Source of the DNA: Trochalopteron elliotii
Lineage: Eukaryota; Chordata; Aves; Passeriformes; Leiothrichidae
DNA length: 64,000 bases
NCBI GenBank assembly: GCA_024734555.1
Contig: JANPWX010000544.1
Location: 1,314,788 to 1,378,787 of the forward strand
Reading direction: 5' to 3'
The translations under genes and the position numbers were made by a program. Every line of letters begins with the position of its first letter. Position 1 is the stretch's first letter. Positions 11,977 to 24,715 of this stretch are shown here, in pieces. Under the pieces are notes generated by a model. It made no database searches. It was not told the origin of the DNA and saw nothing but the letters and a program-made list of their open reading frames with translations.

Positions 11977-14900
11977 TTTGGTTCACTTATGTGCAGGGCT
12001 CTGCTTTGTCCCTAGACACCATCCCTGTTGGTTAATTTGATTTAAATGAGGTTAAATAAAAACCTGCACAACGTGTTTTGCTGGACTTTCATCAAATTGC
12101 TCAACAATAGCACCACTTACAGTGTGTACAAATATGACTTTTCCACTCTTGGAGTGAAAGTAATTTATCAGCAAGTGGTCCTTGTCCCTGTACCATGACA
12201 AGTCTTTGTGAAATCTACTTTTTAGAGCAGGCTGAGGTTTATACAATGTGTGTCTTCATTACAAATATGCTGTATTTTTTAAATGTGAAGATGCAGAAGA
12301 ATGAAAAGCAGGCGTGCATTTTGGAATAATTTTTGAAGGGGAAAGCTTTCCATTGTGCAGACACTCCTTTAAATGAATAGATCTGCATTAAATGTGTTCT
12401 TGAACTCGGCGACAGACTTTGATTCCATCCATTGTGGAGGATATTTCACCAGTGTAAGGGAAGTGGTGGAAGGGGGACCTGGGTGATTTATCCTTCCATC
12501 TCCACCTTTGTGTTTGCCAACCAGCAGAGAGGGCATTGTTCCCTTTCCCTCTTTATTGTTTTTTTGGGACAGTCAGTGGTGGGAACACCCTTCAGCACAC
12601 AGGTTTTTCTGCTAGGAGGTTTTTAATCCACACCTGCTGAGGAGCTGTTTCCCCCACTCTGGCTGGTGTCTGTCCCATGTGGATGCAGCACAGCCCCTTC
12701 CCAAGCAGGATCCTGCCCTGTGCACCACACACTGAACCCAAACAGCCATGGCTTGGCTGACCCATGGCAGTGATCAGGACCAGTCCTGGGTGTGTGTCTC
12801 TGCTTGGAGTTTGAAGGATGATTTTTGGTCTATCTGACTGAAAGTTTTAATTCTATCTCATTAGAAATCTGAAGTGATGAGCTGGAAAATAAGACAACAC
12901 AGTCACAGTGTCGTTGTGTCTCCATGATGGGAGATTCCTTCTCTTGGAGTGGGAGTTGATGCCCCAGGTTCTCCAGACCCTGGTGGGAGGTGCTGGGATC
13001 TCACCTGTGGTGCAGAAGGGAGGGATTCATCCATCTTCATCTCAGAGGATGGAGGGATACACTCTCCTTGCAGGCTGTTAGAACACAGAGGATGCTTTGT
13101 AAAGCTCTGTTGGTTCAGGGCTGGGGGAAGGCAGAGCTGAGCAGGGTTTGGGGTCAGACAGTGGCACCCACGTGCTCCAGGCAGACCCTTCCCCCCCTTG
13201 TCACAAAGCCCTGTCTCTCCTGTCTCCACTAAAAGGATTTAGAGACAACTTGGCAATAAGAGGAATTTTAAATCTTTTTTTGTGTCTGTCGATATTTCCT
13301 TGGAGAGATACCTTATTTTTCAGCTGGATGAATGGCCTTTCCCAGGTGTGGCTGACACTCAGCATGTCAGAGCATGTCAGTGAGCCGTGTGTGCCAGTGT
13401 GGGTGGCATTGGGAAGGCACCTGCAGCCTGGGAAAGGCCATGGCCACCACAAAACCACTTGCTTTTCTGAAAATACTGAAACCTGAGTGTTGCTATTGTT
13501 GAATTGATGCGAGCAGCCATCTGGAATCACTGCAGAGCAGGGAAAAACTGGGGAGGCTGCAGCATTCCAGGCAGGCAGGATGATGGCTCCAGAGCGGGCA
13601 ACCTCAGCTCAGCATTCCCTGGCTGATCTCAGCTTTGTGTCTCAGCACTGATGTTATTTTAATACAGTTCCATGGCTGGAGTTGCTGTGATTAGCAGAGC
13701 AATTTGCAGCACGTTCTTCAAAATTGCCAATCAATTGGAGCCCAAAATAGATGGGAGCTGCTGCGGGATCCACACGGCTGCTGCCCAAAAAAGCCTGGAA
13801 TGGTTTGTGAAATCTGAGCAGGATTCGAGGTGCCTCTGTGACACACAGGATCCCCAAGCTCCTGCCTGGCCCCCCTTCTAATTGCAGAGTGGAGAACAAG
13901 ACTGTTGAGGCTAAAAGGGAAGGAGGTGTTGGAGGGATTTTGTTAAATCCCTTGGAGGTGGCTGTGTCTCCTTGTGCTGCCACGGGATGAGGTCACATCC
14001 TTCCCACCTCCTTTTATCCCAGCAGCAGGGCTGGATTTAGGAGGTTTAGAGGTGAGGTTTAGAAGAGGAGTGACTTTCTCCTCTTTGAGATGGTAATTGT
14101 GCACCCTGATCATCCACTAGCACTGACTTTGAGGGTGGAATTTGCTGGATTTTGCCCAGCTCAGGCCAACAGCATTTGCAGCAGCTGCTGGAGCTGGAGC
14201 ACCACAGGGTACAGATGGCACCATTCAGCCACATCCATGACACTCTTCCTCCCTGATGGTGTTTCTACTGCCAAGCCAGAGCCCGTGGGTTCCATTTTCC
14301 TTTGTATTTCCCCTCTCCTTGCTGTTTGCAGGGGTCTGGGAGGAATATCAGCCAATGATCTGTTAGGGGGAGTGGAGATTTTGGGTTGGGGAGCTCTGAG
14401 TGCCCATCCATCACATCCCTCTTTCCCTTGGAAAATGAGGTTTGCTGCCCCTTGGGCAAATTTGGGCAAACAGGGCCTCCACAAGGGTGGTCATCCCTTA
14501 AATGTTGGCATGTGTTTGAGGGACAGGTTGACAGAGGTGGGTGACAGAGGGGACATGAGCAAAGCCCACCGAAGGGGAAAACCTCAAGGTGCATTCTGTG
14601 TGTTGTCTGGCCTTGGTTTTCCAGGGGAGTTGATACAAAACCATGAATTCATCCTTCAGCTGGTATTTATTAATCTGTTCTCGGTTGGCTTTTGACTTTG
14701 TTGAGGTCTTACTCTTTACAGTGGAAGGCTCAGAAGTACAGCCAGAAATAAGATGGGATTTGAAGTGATTTAAAATGTTTTTTTAGCTTTGCTAAAGAGA
14801 AGTTGGGTTTTTTTGTTTGGTTTTACTTTTTCTTAGCAGTTCCATCACTGCTCTCAATTTATCTGGGGTACTTTGGAACTGACAATGAAGTGTCCTTGAG

Positions 14901-15440
14901 AGGCTGGGAACTCATCACTGCTGACTCCTGAGAAAGTTTTTTAAAAGCCAGATTGTTTATTTTGAGGAAAAATGACAAAGCCCTCATTTTGTGGAAAGCA
15001 AAGCCCTCAGCAGGGCTTGGCATGAGGAGGAGACAAAGAGAGGCCTGGAGCACCCAGCCAAGCTGAAGTTTCCCTCCCGTCACATTGTTCCTTGCCTTGC
15101 TCTCATTGTGAGAGCAGATTTGGATATGAGTTTTTTATTTTTACTGAAGAATTGATTTCATGGCTGCCCTAAGTGAGCAGAGCTGTGATGCATTAACTGA
15201 TGTCAGGCAGGGGATGTTTACCTATTTATCTTGGCTGCGGCGGCGCCTGTAGTATTTTCTTCCTCTGTTCTCCAAGACTCATTAAATGTTACAAACACCA
15301 GTGAAGTCCTAATGAAACAATTGCATCCTCATGGCTTGATATGCAAAGTAACACCTCCAGCAAAGGCTGATAAATGCCTGTCTTTATGATTTTTTCTTCC
15401 CACTACGTTCACATGGAGGGGAAACATATTGACTTCCTCT

Positions 15441-15832
15441 ACTCTGGAGCCAGCTTGGGAGAGCTGGGAATGTTCACCTGGAGAAGAGGAGGCACTAGGG
15501 AGACCTCAGAGCCCCTTGCAGTGCCTAAAGGGGCTCCAGGCGAGGTGGGGAGGGACTGGGGACAAGGCATGGAGGGACAGGACACAGGGAATGGCTTCCC
15601 ACTGCCAGAGGGCAGGGCTGGATGGGAGACTGGGAAGGAATTGTTCCCTGGGAGGGAGGGCAGGCCCTGGCACAGGGTGCCCAGAGGAGCTGTGGCTGCC
15701 CCTGGATCCCTGGGAGTGTCCAGAGCCAGGCTGGACAGGGCTTGGAGCAGCCTAGGACAGTGGGAGGTGTCCCTGCCCATGGCAGGGGGTGGAATGAGCT
15801 GATCTTTATGATCCTTTCCAACCCAAACCATG
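15441..15832 (+). mobile_element. CR1 LINE 3'-end fragment
   Basis: Sense CR1 tail, well preserved: 'cttcccactgccagagggca', 'ctgtggctgcccctggatcc', 'gtccctgcccatggcagggg', ending 'ttccaacccaaaccatg'. Confidence 0.92.
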
Positions 15833-17694
15833 CCTTGATCTGTGCTCTCCTGGGCCGTGCCCGATGCTGCGGGCGGGATGTTGGGGCAGATCCCCGGCAG
15901 CCCCAGGTTGTTCTGTGTCCTCTCCAAGCTCCAAGGGCTTCATCCCTCTTGGCCTGGGCAGCTGGCTGCTGCCTTTGTCCCTCTCTGTGCCCTGTGAGGC
16001 CGTGCCAGGAGCAGTGGGATCCTCCAGCACGGCCGAGAGCCGCGGTGTTAACGCCGGGGGAGTCCCGGCCTGACTGATTGGTGTAGCAGGGTTTGAATTC
16101 TGCACTGAATATGACTAATAATCCATGACCTGGCTGTGATTATAGATGAAAGAAAGCTGATGAAGAGACCCTGCAGTGGCACAGAAAGGAATTAGCCATT
16201 GTCTAAAGCCGGGGCAGTACCGGAGCATTTGGATTTCACATCTGAGATTCACGGGTGAATAATTCAGCACTTGAAAAAATGCTTCAGCCTCAGTGTGACA
16301 TCCCCACATCTTCTTTCAGTGATATCCAAGACTTTAACTAAACATTGCTTCCCAGGGAGCTGGGGCAGCTGTCCAGATATTTTTCCTCTTAAATATCAGC
16401 ATTCCAGATTGTTACCTGGATACGGAAGGAGATTTGGACTGATATCTTAGGAGATGCAGTCGCTCTTAATGCAGGATTTTGCCTTCAGAAATCGCCTCCA
16501 ACATTCAGCAGAACCCCAAAATCTTTCCAAGTAAAATTAAGAGACGTGGCTTTAGATTTAAGTGTTGTTTCCATCTAATTGTGTCATCTGCTAAGGCCTG
16601 TGGGGTAGGGATGGGGTTGTTTGGGAATTCTGAATAAATCAACCAGTTCTCAAAGGCAAAATGTTGGTGGATTTCTTAAACGTGAATAGGAAAGTGGAAG
16701 AAAAGTGGGTTGTGTATAAAACAGCCTTGGAAAATGGCTTGATGTTTTCTATAGAGGCCCTGTAACCCTAAAACTAAATCCAGTGCTATTAAATCTCTGC
16801 ATTTGAGTGGAAAGGAAGAGCCATCTAGGAGTGTGTTAAAAGTGTTCCTACAACCTCAGCTCTGCTTCCTCCAGCGTATACATTAGTATAAGTCTTTAAA
16901 TAAATGATCACATATTATTCCTCAAATAATTCATCCATTTTCTGAATTATTAGCTAAAAATGGATGGTATCTTATAATTGTCATCAATTCCAGCTCCTTA
17001 TCGGGCCTAATAAGTTCTTTTCTCGGTGTGATAAGTGTTTTGATCATTTCCTTTTCCTACCTCCCCTGATTTCCCTTTATAGTCAGGAGCATTCACTCCT
17101 TTGGATGCACATCACGGGATGAGACTGGGAAGCTGTTTTACCTGTAAAATCTGTGGACCAGCTGTGTGAGCTCAAGGAAACTACTCAGGAAAATAAACCC
17201 AAGTCAGTAGGTGCTGCATGTTTTCCCTGAGTGTAGGTCACTTCTAGGCTCACCTTGCCAGGGTGGTCTCAGGGAAAAATGATGGTGACGATGGTGACAA
17301 GGGTTGCTACCTGCTTGTGTAATTAAAGGTTTTAAAAGCAAAACAAAACGAGCAGAAGTAACCCCAGCTTTGTGCTCTGGAGCTGAGAGGCATTCCTTTC
17401 TAAGCACAAGGAATGTGCAGGAATTGCATGAAGTTGGAAGTTTAAAAAGGAAATTGTATGGAAGGGCCCATCTGCTATCAATGCAGTCATTTATATGTAC
17501 ATAGAGAAGAAAAATCCTTAGGAAACTTGGGAGTTGTTCAGGAATATTCAAAGGATCTGGCCAGAAACTTGGATATAATGTGTATAATCCCTGTGGAACA
17601 TCACCCTTTTTGGGGGGGATTTCTCACGGTTGCCTCTTCTCTGGCAATCTTTATATCTTGAAGCTGATGGCCCTGGATTTAGCACATGGCATGG

Positions 17695-17765
17695 CCCTGC
17701 TCATGGGAACAAGATGAGCTTTGAAGTCCCTTCCAACCCAAACAATTCTGGGATTCTGGGATTCC
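17695..17765 (+). mobile_element. CR1 LINE terminal scrap
   Basis: Only the last ~70 bases of a CR1 remain: 'gaagtcccttccaacccaaa' followed by two copies of the terminal octamer 'attctggg'. Confidence 0.75.
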
Positions 17766-19018
17766 ATGTCCCGTAGTAAGGGAACAGCAGCTCCCTGAAC
17801 CAGTTCTTCCTGTAAAACATGTGAGGAATGAGCCCTTCCTCCCCTTGCTCCAGCTTAATTCCTTCCTGTGCCTAAGCCAAGCACTCCATTGTTTGGTTTC
17901 CTATCTGTGCTTTTATGAAAATCATGTGTACTTTAGAAATTAACACTTTTTATCTGGAGTCCACGTCGGCTAATTGCTAATAAGAGACAAACGAGATTTG
18001 TTAAAATTTCTTTTTCTCCTATAAAATTTCTAATTTGAAGATATTAGAAAAGAGAAATGTTTACCCCACTAGGGTTACTGCAAATATCCTGATGAGCTTT
18101 CACATCCTCCTCCGGCACCAGCCTAATTACCCTCCTTAGTCCAAACTTTAATATATTACAAATCTGTACAGGAAAAAAAAAATCCTCTTTTCCTTCTTTT
18201 TTTAAACCTGGTGTTCTTTTTTTAACAGGGAAAAGAAGAGAAGAATATTTCTCGCAGGGAAAGAGGCAATGGCAAAATTTGGGACTTAGACTTTTCTTCA
18301 GCATATCCCTGTGAAATCCAACTCTTTGTGCTGTTTTGGCTCTGCATTAATCCATATCTCTAAATAAAATTTTACACGCCCTTCTTCAGCTGAGTTATTT
18401 CATAATACCCAGTGTGTGAGGGACTCTGAAACATCCCCTTTCTTCATCAGCTTCTGTAATCTTAATGCACTTGACCTTGGCCTCTCCTATTTCCTGAGGA
18501 GGTTCACAGGAAGAGTTTGTTAAGCTTTTCAGACCCTGGTTTGTCAATGGATCCATAAATACAGCAGCAGAAAGAGAATCTGGGTAGCAAGTTCATTTAA
18601 ATAAAGCAATTCTGCCCATCAAGAAATCTCCATCCTAAACTATTCTTTATTAGCTTTTGTTATTTTAGAGCAGACTGATGTATAATTAGCTCTGGAGAGT
18701 CCTCATGTTTTTGTGAGGTTAATACCCCGCGATCCTGCTGAATTTTCAACCTTTGCAGATTCATGAGAGTTGGAGTTTTTAATCATTCCACTCTGCTTTT
18801 CTCAGAAATCCAGGCCCTTAACATTTCTGATTTAGCTAAACTTTATATCCAGAGATGGAGTGAAAATGACATGTTTGGAATACAGTTGCTTTTAAGGAGG
18901 AAAGGCAAAAAGCAACGTCACGGGCTGTCTTTGGCCATCTTTGCTACTTAAAGGGAGCTTTGAAAAAAGATGGAGAGAGGCTTTCCAGAAAGACAGACAG
19001 GACAAAGGGAGGTGAAAC

Positions 19019-19246
19019 TGCCAGAGGGGGGATTCAGATTAGGAATGAAGGGGGAAAACTGCCCTGGGAGGGTGAGGAGACCCTGGCACAGGGTGCCCAG
19101 AGAAGCTGTGGCTGCCCCTGGAAGTGTCCAAGGCCAGGCTGGACAGGGCTTGGAGCAGCCTGGGATAGTGGAAGGTGTCCCTGCCCATGGCAGGTGGTGG
19201 GATGGCTTTGAGGTCTTCTCCAATCCAAGCCATTCTGTGATTCTGT
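19019..19246 (+). mobile_element. CR1 LINE 3'-end fragment
   Basis: Sense CR1 tail with 'ggcacagggtgcccagagaa', 'ggacagggcttggagcagcc', 'ggaaggtgtccctgcccatg' and terminal 'cattctgtgattctgt'. A short internal deletion has removed the usual 'atccctgg'. Confidence 0.9.
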
Positions 19247-21779
19247 TAATTAGAAATGTTTTTACTTCTGGCCATCACAGCTAAACCAAAGTTTGTGTTC
19301 TTACTCATTTTCAGGACGTGAAAATCTCCCCCTCACTTGCCAGTGCTTTTCAAAACTATGCAGCTGCTGACACTAATTATTGCTTCATTTCCTTCCACTT
19401 CTATTAAATATGAGAGGATGACCAAAAAAAACCCCAGCTACTCTTCTTAATCATCCTCCCTTGCTCTTGGTAGGCAGGAATTCTCTTTATGCTTCTTGTC
19501 CTCAAAATTGGGTGCACTCATTGAAACCCTCATGTGGCCCATCTGGGTTCCTGCATTTCCTCACCCTCATTGTTCCCAGGGGAATATTTACCCGGCCTCA
19601 TGTGCAAATTCACCCCACATTTGGTACAAAAGGATATTTAATTCTTCCTTACTTGAATCATCAAGGTTTTCTCAGGTTCTTGATCACTGTCTGTGGGGAC
19701 ATGGAGTGGAGCTGTGCTCATCTGAGGCCAACAACCTTTGTTTGTGGCCCTGGCCCATCCTTTTCCCTTCCATTTTCTCAGTCTCTCTGGTCTCCATTTC
19801 CCCACGAGCTTCCCCTTCTCTCCAGTGATTCCTCCCTGACTCTTCCCTTTCTTGCTTTGCATTTTGGAGCTCTCCTCTGTGGGCTTTGGCAGCTCTGCCT
19901 TCCCTAACCCGGGACAGGATTATGCTGAAACCCTCCACATTTCAGACGTTCCCTCATGCGTTTCAGCTCCTCCAGGATTTTAATTGCCACCTTTTTCCCT
20001 TTGTGATACTCTGCTGCTCTTGATGGCTGAGAATACATTTACAGAGAAAAAGCTCCTTTGGTATTTAACATGTGCTTTGTCAGGAAGGCTGTAATTTTGT
20101 TCACTTCCTTCCTTTTGCCTTAAAGTTGTTTGTGACAGGTCTTGAAACACTCACACCTTATGTCCTCCCAGAGTAAGGTCAGAAACTGTCATTTATTTGA
20201 GAGCTGGCTTTTAAATAGCCTGTTCTTAATATCATATCTGGGGGTCTGCTGGAGTTGGGGCTTGGGCTCTGCAGTAATTGTTGCATCTGCTTTCAGCTGA
20301 GGAAAAGTGGAGGCTTGCTATGAATATTAACAACTCATCCATCCTTTACACCTTCTGGGAACACACCAGTTCTGAAATTGTTTCCTCCTTTCATGGTTTT
20401 TTGTGTTCTCCATTTTCTCTGCAAGCTCCTTCTTTTAATATCACCTTTATTTCCCCCACAGATTTATTCCTAATTGGAGGCTTTTTATCTGTATTTATAC
20501 CTGAACCTATTCTCAGCTAATGTTGGCTCTATTAGGCCTCACCTTCTTGTAGGGTTTTAGATGTCTCACTGCTGGGATTGACCCACAAAACCCTTCTTTG
20601 TTTCCTATTTCTCCTTCACGTGGACTTTTCTCTGGTGTACTCACCATCATTAATAGGAAGAGCCCAGGGAACTGCTGGGAGATGCAATTTCCTTGTGAGA
20701 TTTTCCTGGAAAAACAGCTTTGAAACCAGAACCCTCAAGTCCAACATCCCTTTGTGGACTGGAGCAGCACTTCATGGTGGGAGGATGGTTTCAGGCTGTA
20801 CCTTTCCTTAGGAACTTCACCTTTCTGACCCTGTCAGATCTGGAAACCTCAAGTACTCTGCATTTTTTTCCTTATCCTGGGCAAAAATCAGAGCCCCTTG
20901 GCCTAGGTAGAAATGTAAATTCATGGAAACAGCTTTTCTCAGGGAGGTGCTGCTGGTATTAAAATACAATTTTCTCACCCTCATTTGCTGGCAGGTGAAA
21001 ATTTTGAGCACTTCATCCCCCAGTTATGAAATTATAGTGAAAAAACAAGGATCAAATGACACCCCTGGAATAAAAAGATCAGGGGATTTCAGAATCTGGG
21101 AGGAAAACAGCATCCTTCAGGTCAGTGAACGACCAGCCTGGCATTGCTGTGGCTTCTGGTGCTGCCTCACCACAGTCTCTCCATGGGAAGTTCTGTCCTG
21201 TGTGGGACTAAAGAGGAAAAGAAAAGGAGGGGAAAGAACCCAAGAAAAAACCAAGCAAGCAGAAAACCACCTGGCTGTTGTCCTCTGCAGAGGATGATGC
21301 AGAGGTGTGTCAGCACAGGAGGGGTGTGTGATGTCCCCCTGAGAGGAGCTCCAGGGATATGGAGCCTGGAGGGGAGAGAGAGGTGGCTCAGCATTTTGGG
21401 GAGAGCATTTTGGGGTTCTGTTCCCAGCTAATTCCTGGCCCTAAACTCTGCTCTGAGCTTCTGCAGCAGTTGCTGAGGTCTCCATGTCCTCACCTGAGAC
21501 GTGGTGAGGAGGAGCATGGTGTGCTCAGCCTCCCCCATCCAGGGGAGAGCTGAATCCTCTCCTACTATTACTCCACTGACTGTAAATATCTCGGAGACAT
21601 TTACATGGTATTTCTTTTTAAGTATATAATGTTTTCATTCAAAAGTATCACAATTCTTAAAAGACCTGTCAGAGGCTCTGACATGTAATTAATTTCTCTA
21701 AAGCTCTTTTTTTTGAAAGATACAACTGCATATATAGAACACCTGCACTTATTCACAATTCTGCAGGAAAAAAAGCCAC

Positions 21780-21806
21780 AGCTCCTTCTTCTTCTTCTTC
21801 TTCTTT
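21780..21806. repeat. (CTT)n microsatellite
   Basis: Seven or so CTT units within a pyrimidine-rich stretch. On the other strand it encodes only a short poly-Glu/Arg artefact. Confidence 0.85.
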
Positions 21807-24621
21807 GCTTTCTTCCCCCACTTCTCCATAAAAAGATTCTCCTGCTTTTTGGATACTCCCTCTCCATCTACCCTCATGAGCTACACCACTCAGGATGTGG
21901 AAGCTGTGTGTCAATAGGAACTGGCATGTTGGGTTTTGTCGGGGTGTGAGTGACCTTTTGTTCATTCAGCTTGATGATGAAACCCTCTTGCAACTTTCAT
22001 TCCAGAGCAATCTTGTCCACCTCATAGAATTCCCACGTGTGCAGCTGGGCTTTCAGTCAGGCTCATGGGCTGTTTCTTATTTTTACCTGGTAGATTTTTT
22101 TCCCCCCTCCTCTGCCTGGGCAGAGAGTATTGAGCTCTATGGTGTGATGGTGGTACCCAGGAAATATGAATGAAGTGATGTTCAACCAGCAGTGGATAAG
22201 TATTTTTATTTATAGATTATATAGAGATACAGATACATAGATTTAGGTGGCCAAGCACTGGATTCTGTGGCAATCAACTTGTTTGCTTTATCCCCTGTAA
22301 GTGCATCCAGGGCATCACTGTGACCATCCCTGATTCTGTTGGGAAATGCCATGAGCCAAATCACTGCAGCTTCCCAAAGCAGAGTCTGCAGGGAGTGCTC
22401 AGGGGGAGGAAACCTCTCCAGCAGCTCCCTTGGCACAATTCCTCCTTGGGTTTGGCATCTGGGGATCTGTGGAGCTGGAGAGGCTGAAGGGGATGTCATC
22501 TCCCAGTGGCACCTCTGACAGAGTGAATTAATCCATTCACAAAAGCTGCACCAGTCTGGGGGAAAATGGCATTTTCTGGCTGACACAGAAGCAAAGCAAC
22601 TTGTTGCTGTCTTTGGACAGGGCAGCCATTGAGCAGATGCATTTTTTTTGGTTGTATAAAAGGATGGCATTTCCCCTTTTGTCTTTGTAAAATTGGTGTT
22701 AACAGGAACATGCTTAAATCCTGAAGTTTGGATGGGCTGAAGTGAACAGCAGGTCCATCATTTATGTGGCTGGAGGTGAGTGAGGGAACGAGTTCAGGGA
22801 TTTTAGCTGTGCAATTTGGGTGTTCCCTTCTCTGTTCATGCATTCCTTCCAACCCTGATCGTTCTGGGATTCTGCAATTCTAGGAATTTCTAGAACAAGA
22901 AATAGTCTGGTTTCACTCCAAGGAATTGGTGAAGGGACATTCCACCAGGATCTTGCTCTGTGTTGGGAGCAGAGGGAGCTGGTGGGGGCTCAGCTGGGAC
23001 ATCATTTTCCAACCACATTTGCCTCCACTCCAGCAACACCAACACCCATAAAACCTCTTGAGAGTCTCAGGAGGTTTTTTAAGAGAGAACAAAGGGGTTT
23101 TTCAGGTTTCTTGGCCACCTGGGCAGAAGGACCTGCTTGAGGCAGCAGGAGGTTTGTGGCAGAGGGTCCATTGTGGGGCTGTGTATATGTTCTCCCAGAT
23201 GTGTGCACGTGGGCTGGTCACTAACAGGTTTTGTGTGACCCTGTTAGCACTAGAAACAGGAAAATTGACAGGAATTGTGAGGAATGGGGAATTTCCTCAG
23301 CTGTGATGCTGAGAGTTTTAGAGGCACTTGCAGTCTTTTACCTGACCTGAGCCATAGGGCTGAAAGGGGTTTCTCCAGGTCACTGAGCCCTGTGTATTGC
23401 TACCACAGCTCTGCATCCTGTCCTTCTGCCCATTAATTTGTCCATCTTGTGCTTAAAACTGCTTGGATTATTGTTCAGCTCCACTGCTTGCTTCCTATTG
23501 CTTCTTCCCCTCCATCTCCTTGCTGGCCAGTGACTTTCTGTGGTGCCAGCTGTGATCTTAGCAGGCTGATGCCCTCAAGTCCATGGTGCAATCAGCAAAA
23601 GTGCTTCTGAATTCTTCCCTGTGACTGAACGTGCTGTGCCTGTCCTTGAAGCACAGCCAGCCCTGCTGTGCTCCCTCCTCTTCCTCCAGAGGCCTGGAGT
23701 TCATCCCACCCCACGTCTTTGCCCGTCCGCCATCCTCTTCCTCCATTGACTCTGGCTCCAGTCAAGTTCATAAACTTCAGGCTGGTGCCTGATTTTCTTC
23801 CTGCCAGCTCTTCATAACAGCATGACCCCAGCCATGCCTCTCTTCAGTGGCCTGACACCATCTGAAATCTGTATTCTCTCCCTTTTGTACCTCAGTCTGC
23901 AGATGACTCTTGTGTTCCGTGCTCTCCTGTTACCCAGTGCATTCTCTGGGCACTGCCTTTATCTCCCAGATCTCTCCTGGTGTAGTTTTTCTGGCCTGGG
24001 ACCCAGCTGTTCTTCTCCTCTTTGTTATCCCCAGCCTTCTGTTCCTTCCTGTTCTGCATCACATCCAGCCCCTTTGTCAGCTTTTCTTTCCCAGTTGCTG
24101 CTGTTTCTCCCCGTCCCTTTTGGGGTCTCACCTTTCCTGGTCACACAGTTCCCAAAGGTCCCCTTGTTCAGCAGGTCTCAGCAAACCTAAATTGTCTGTC
24201 CCATTTGTACTTCATCTCTCTCTGACCCTGTGAGAAGATCCCCCATCTGGACCCTTCTCAGTTCTTTGCAGCTGCTTTCTGGAGCTCAGCTCTGCTCTCC
24301 GGGTCACTGCAGTCAAGGAAAAGAGTTGTCCCCATGCACATCCCCTTTGTTGTTGCATTTCATTGTCCTCATTGTCTTCTCCAGCCTTTGGATCTCATCC
24401 AGTGGGAACATCCCTGGTGGTCTTCCCTCCCCCTTGTGCACACACATCCCAAAAAATCGTAATACTACAAGATTAAAGGTCTGCAGACTCTCCCTTTGTG
24501 CCTGTTTGCTTGGCAGTCTGCGTGCTCATTGCTTGTCCCCCATCCATTGCCTGCTCTCTCCATGAAGGTTGGCCCTTGAGTATCCAGCAGAATCAAGGAA
24601 AGATGGACTCCTTCCTCATGG

Positions 24622-24715
24622 ACCAGGCTTGGAGCAACCTGGGGTAGTGGAAGGTGTCCCTGCCCATGGCACTGGATGGGTTTTTACATCTCTTCCCACC
24701 CAAACCATTCTGTGA
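24622..24715 (+). mobile_element. CR1 LINE terminal scrap
   Basis: 'gaccaggcttggagcaacct', 'ggaaggtgtccctgcccatg' and 'cacccaaaccattctgtga' mark the last ~95 bases of a sense CR1. Confidence 0.85.

Noticed and set aside
23822..24565. Overlapping + strand open frames in a pyrimidine-rich block
   Set aside because: Low-complexity Ser/Leu/Pro-rich translations caused by base composition, with no conserved motif and no splice pattern.
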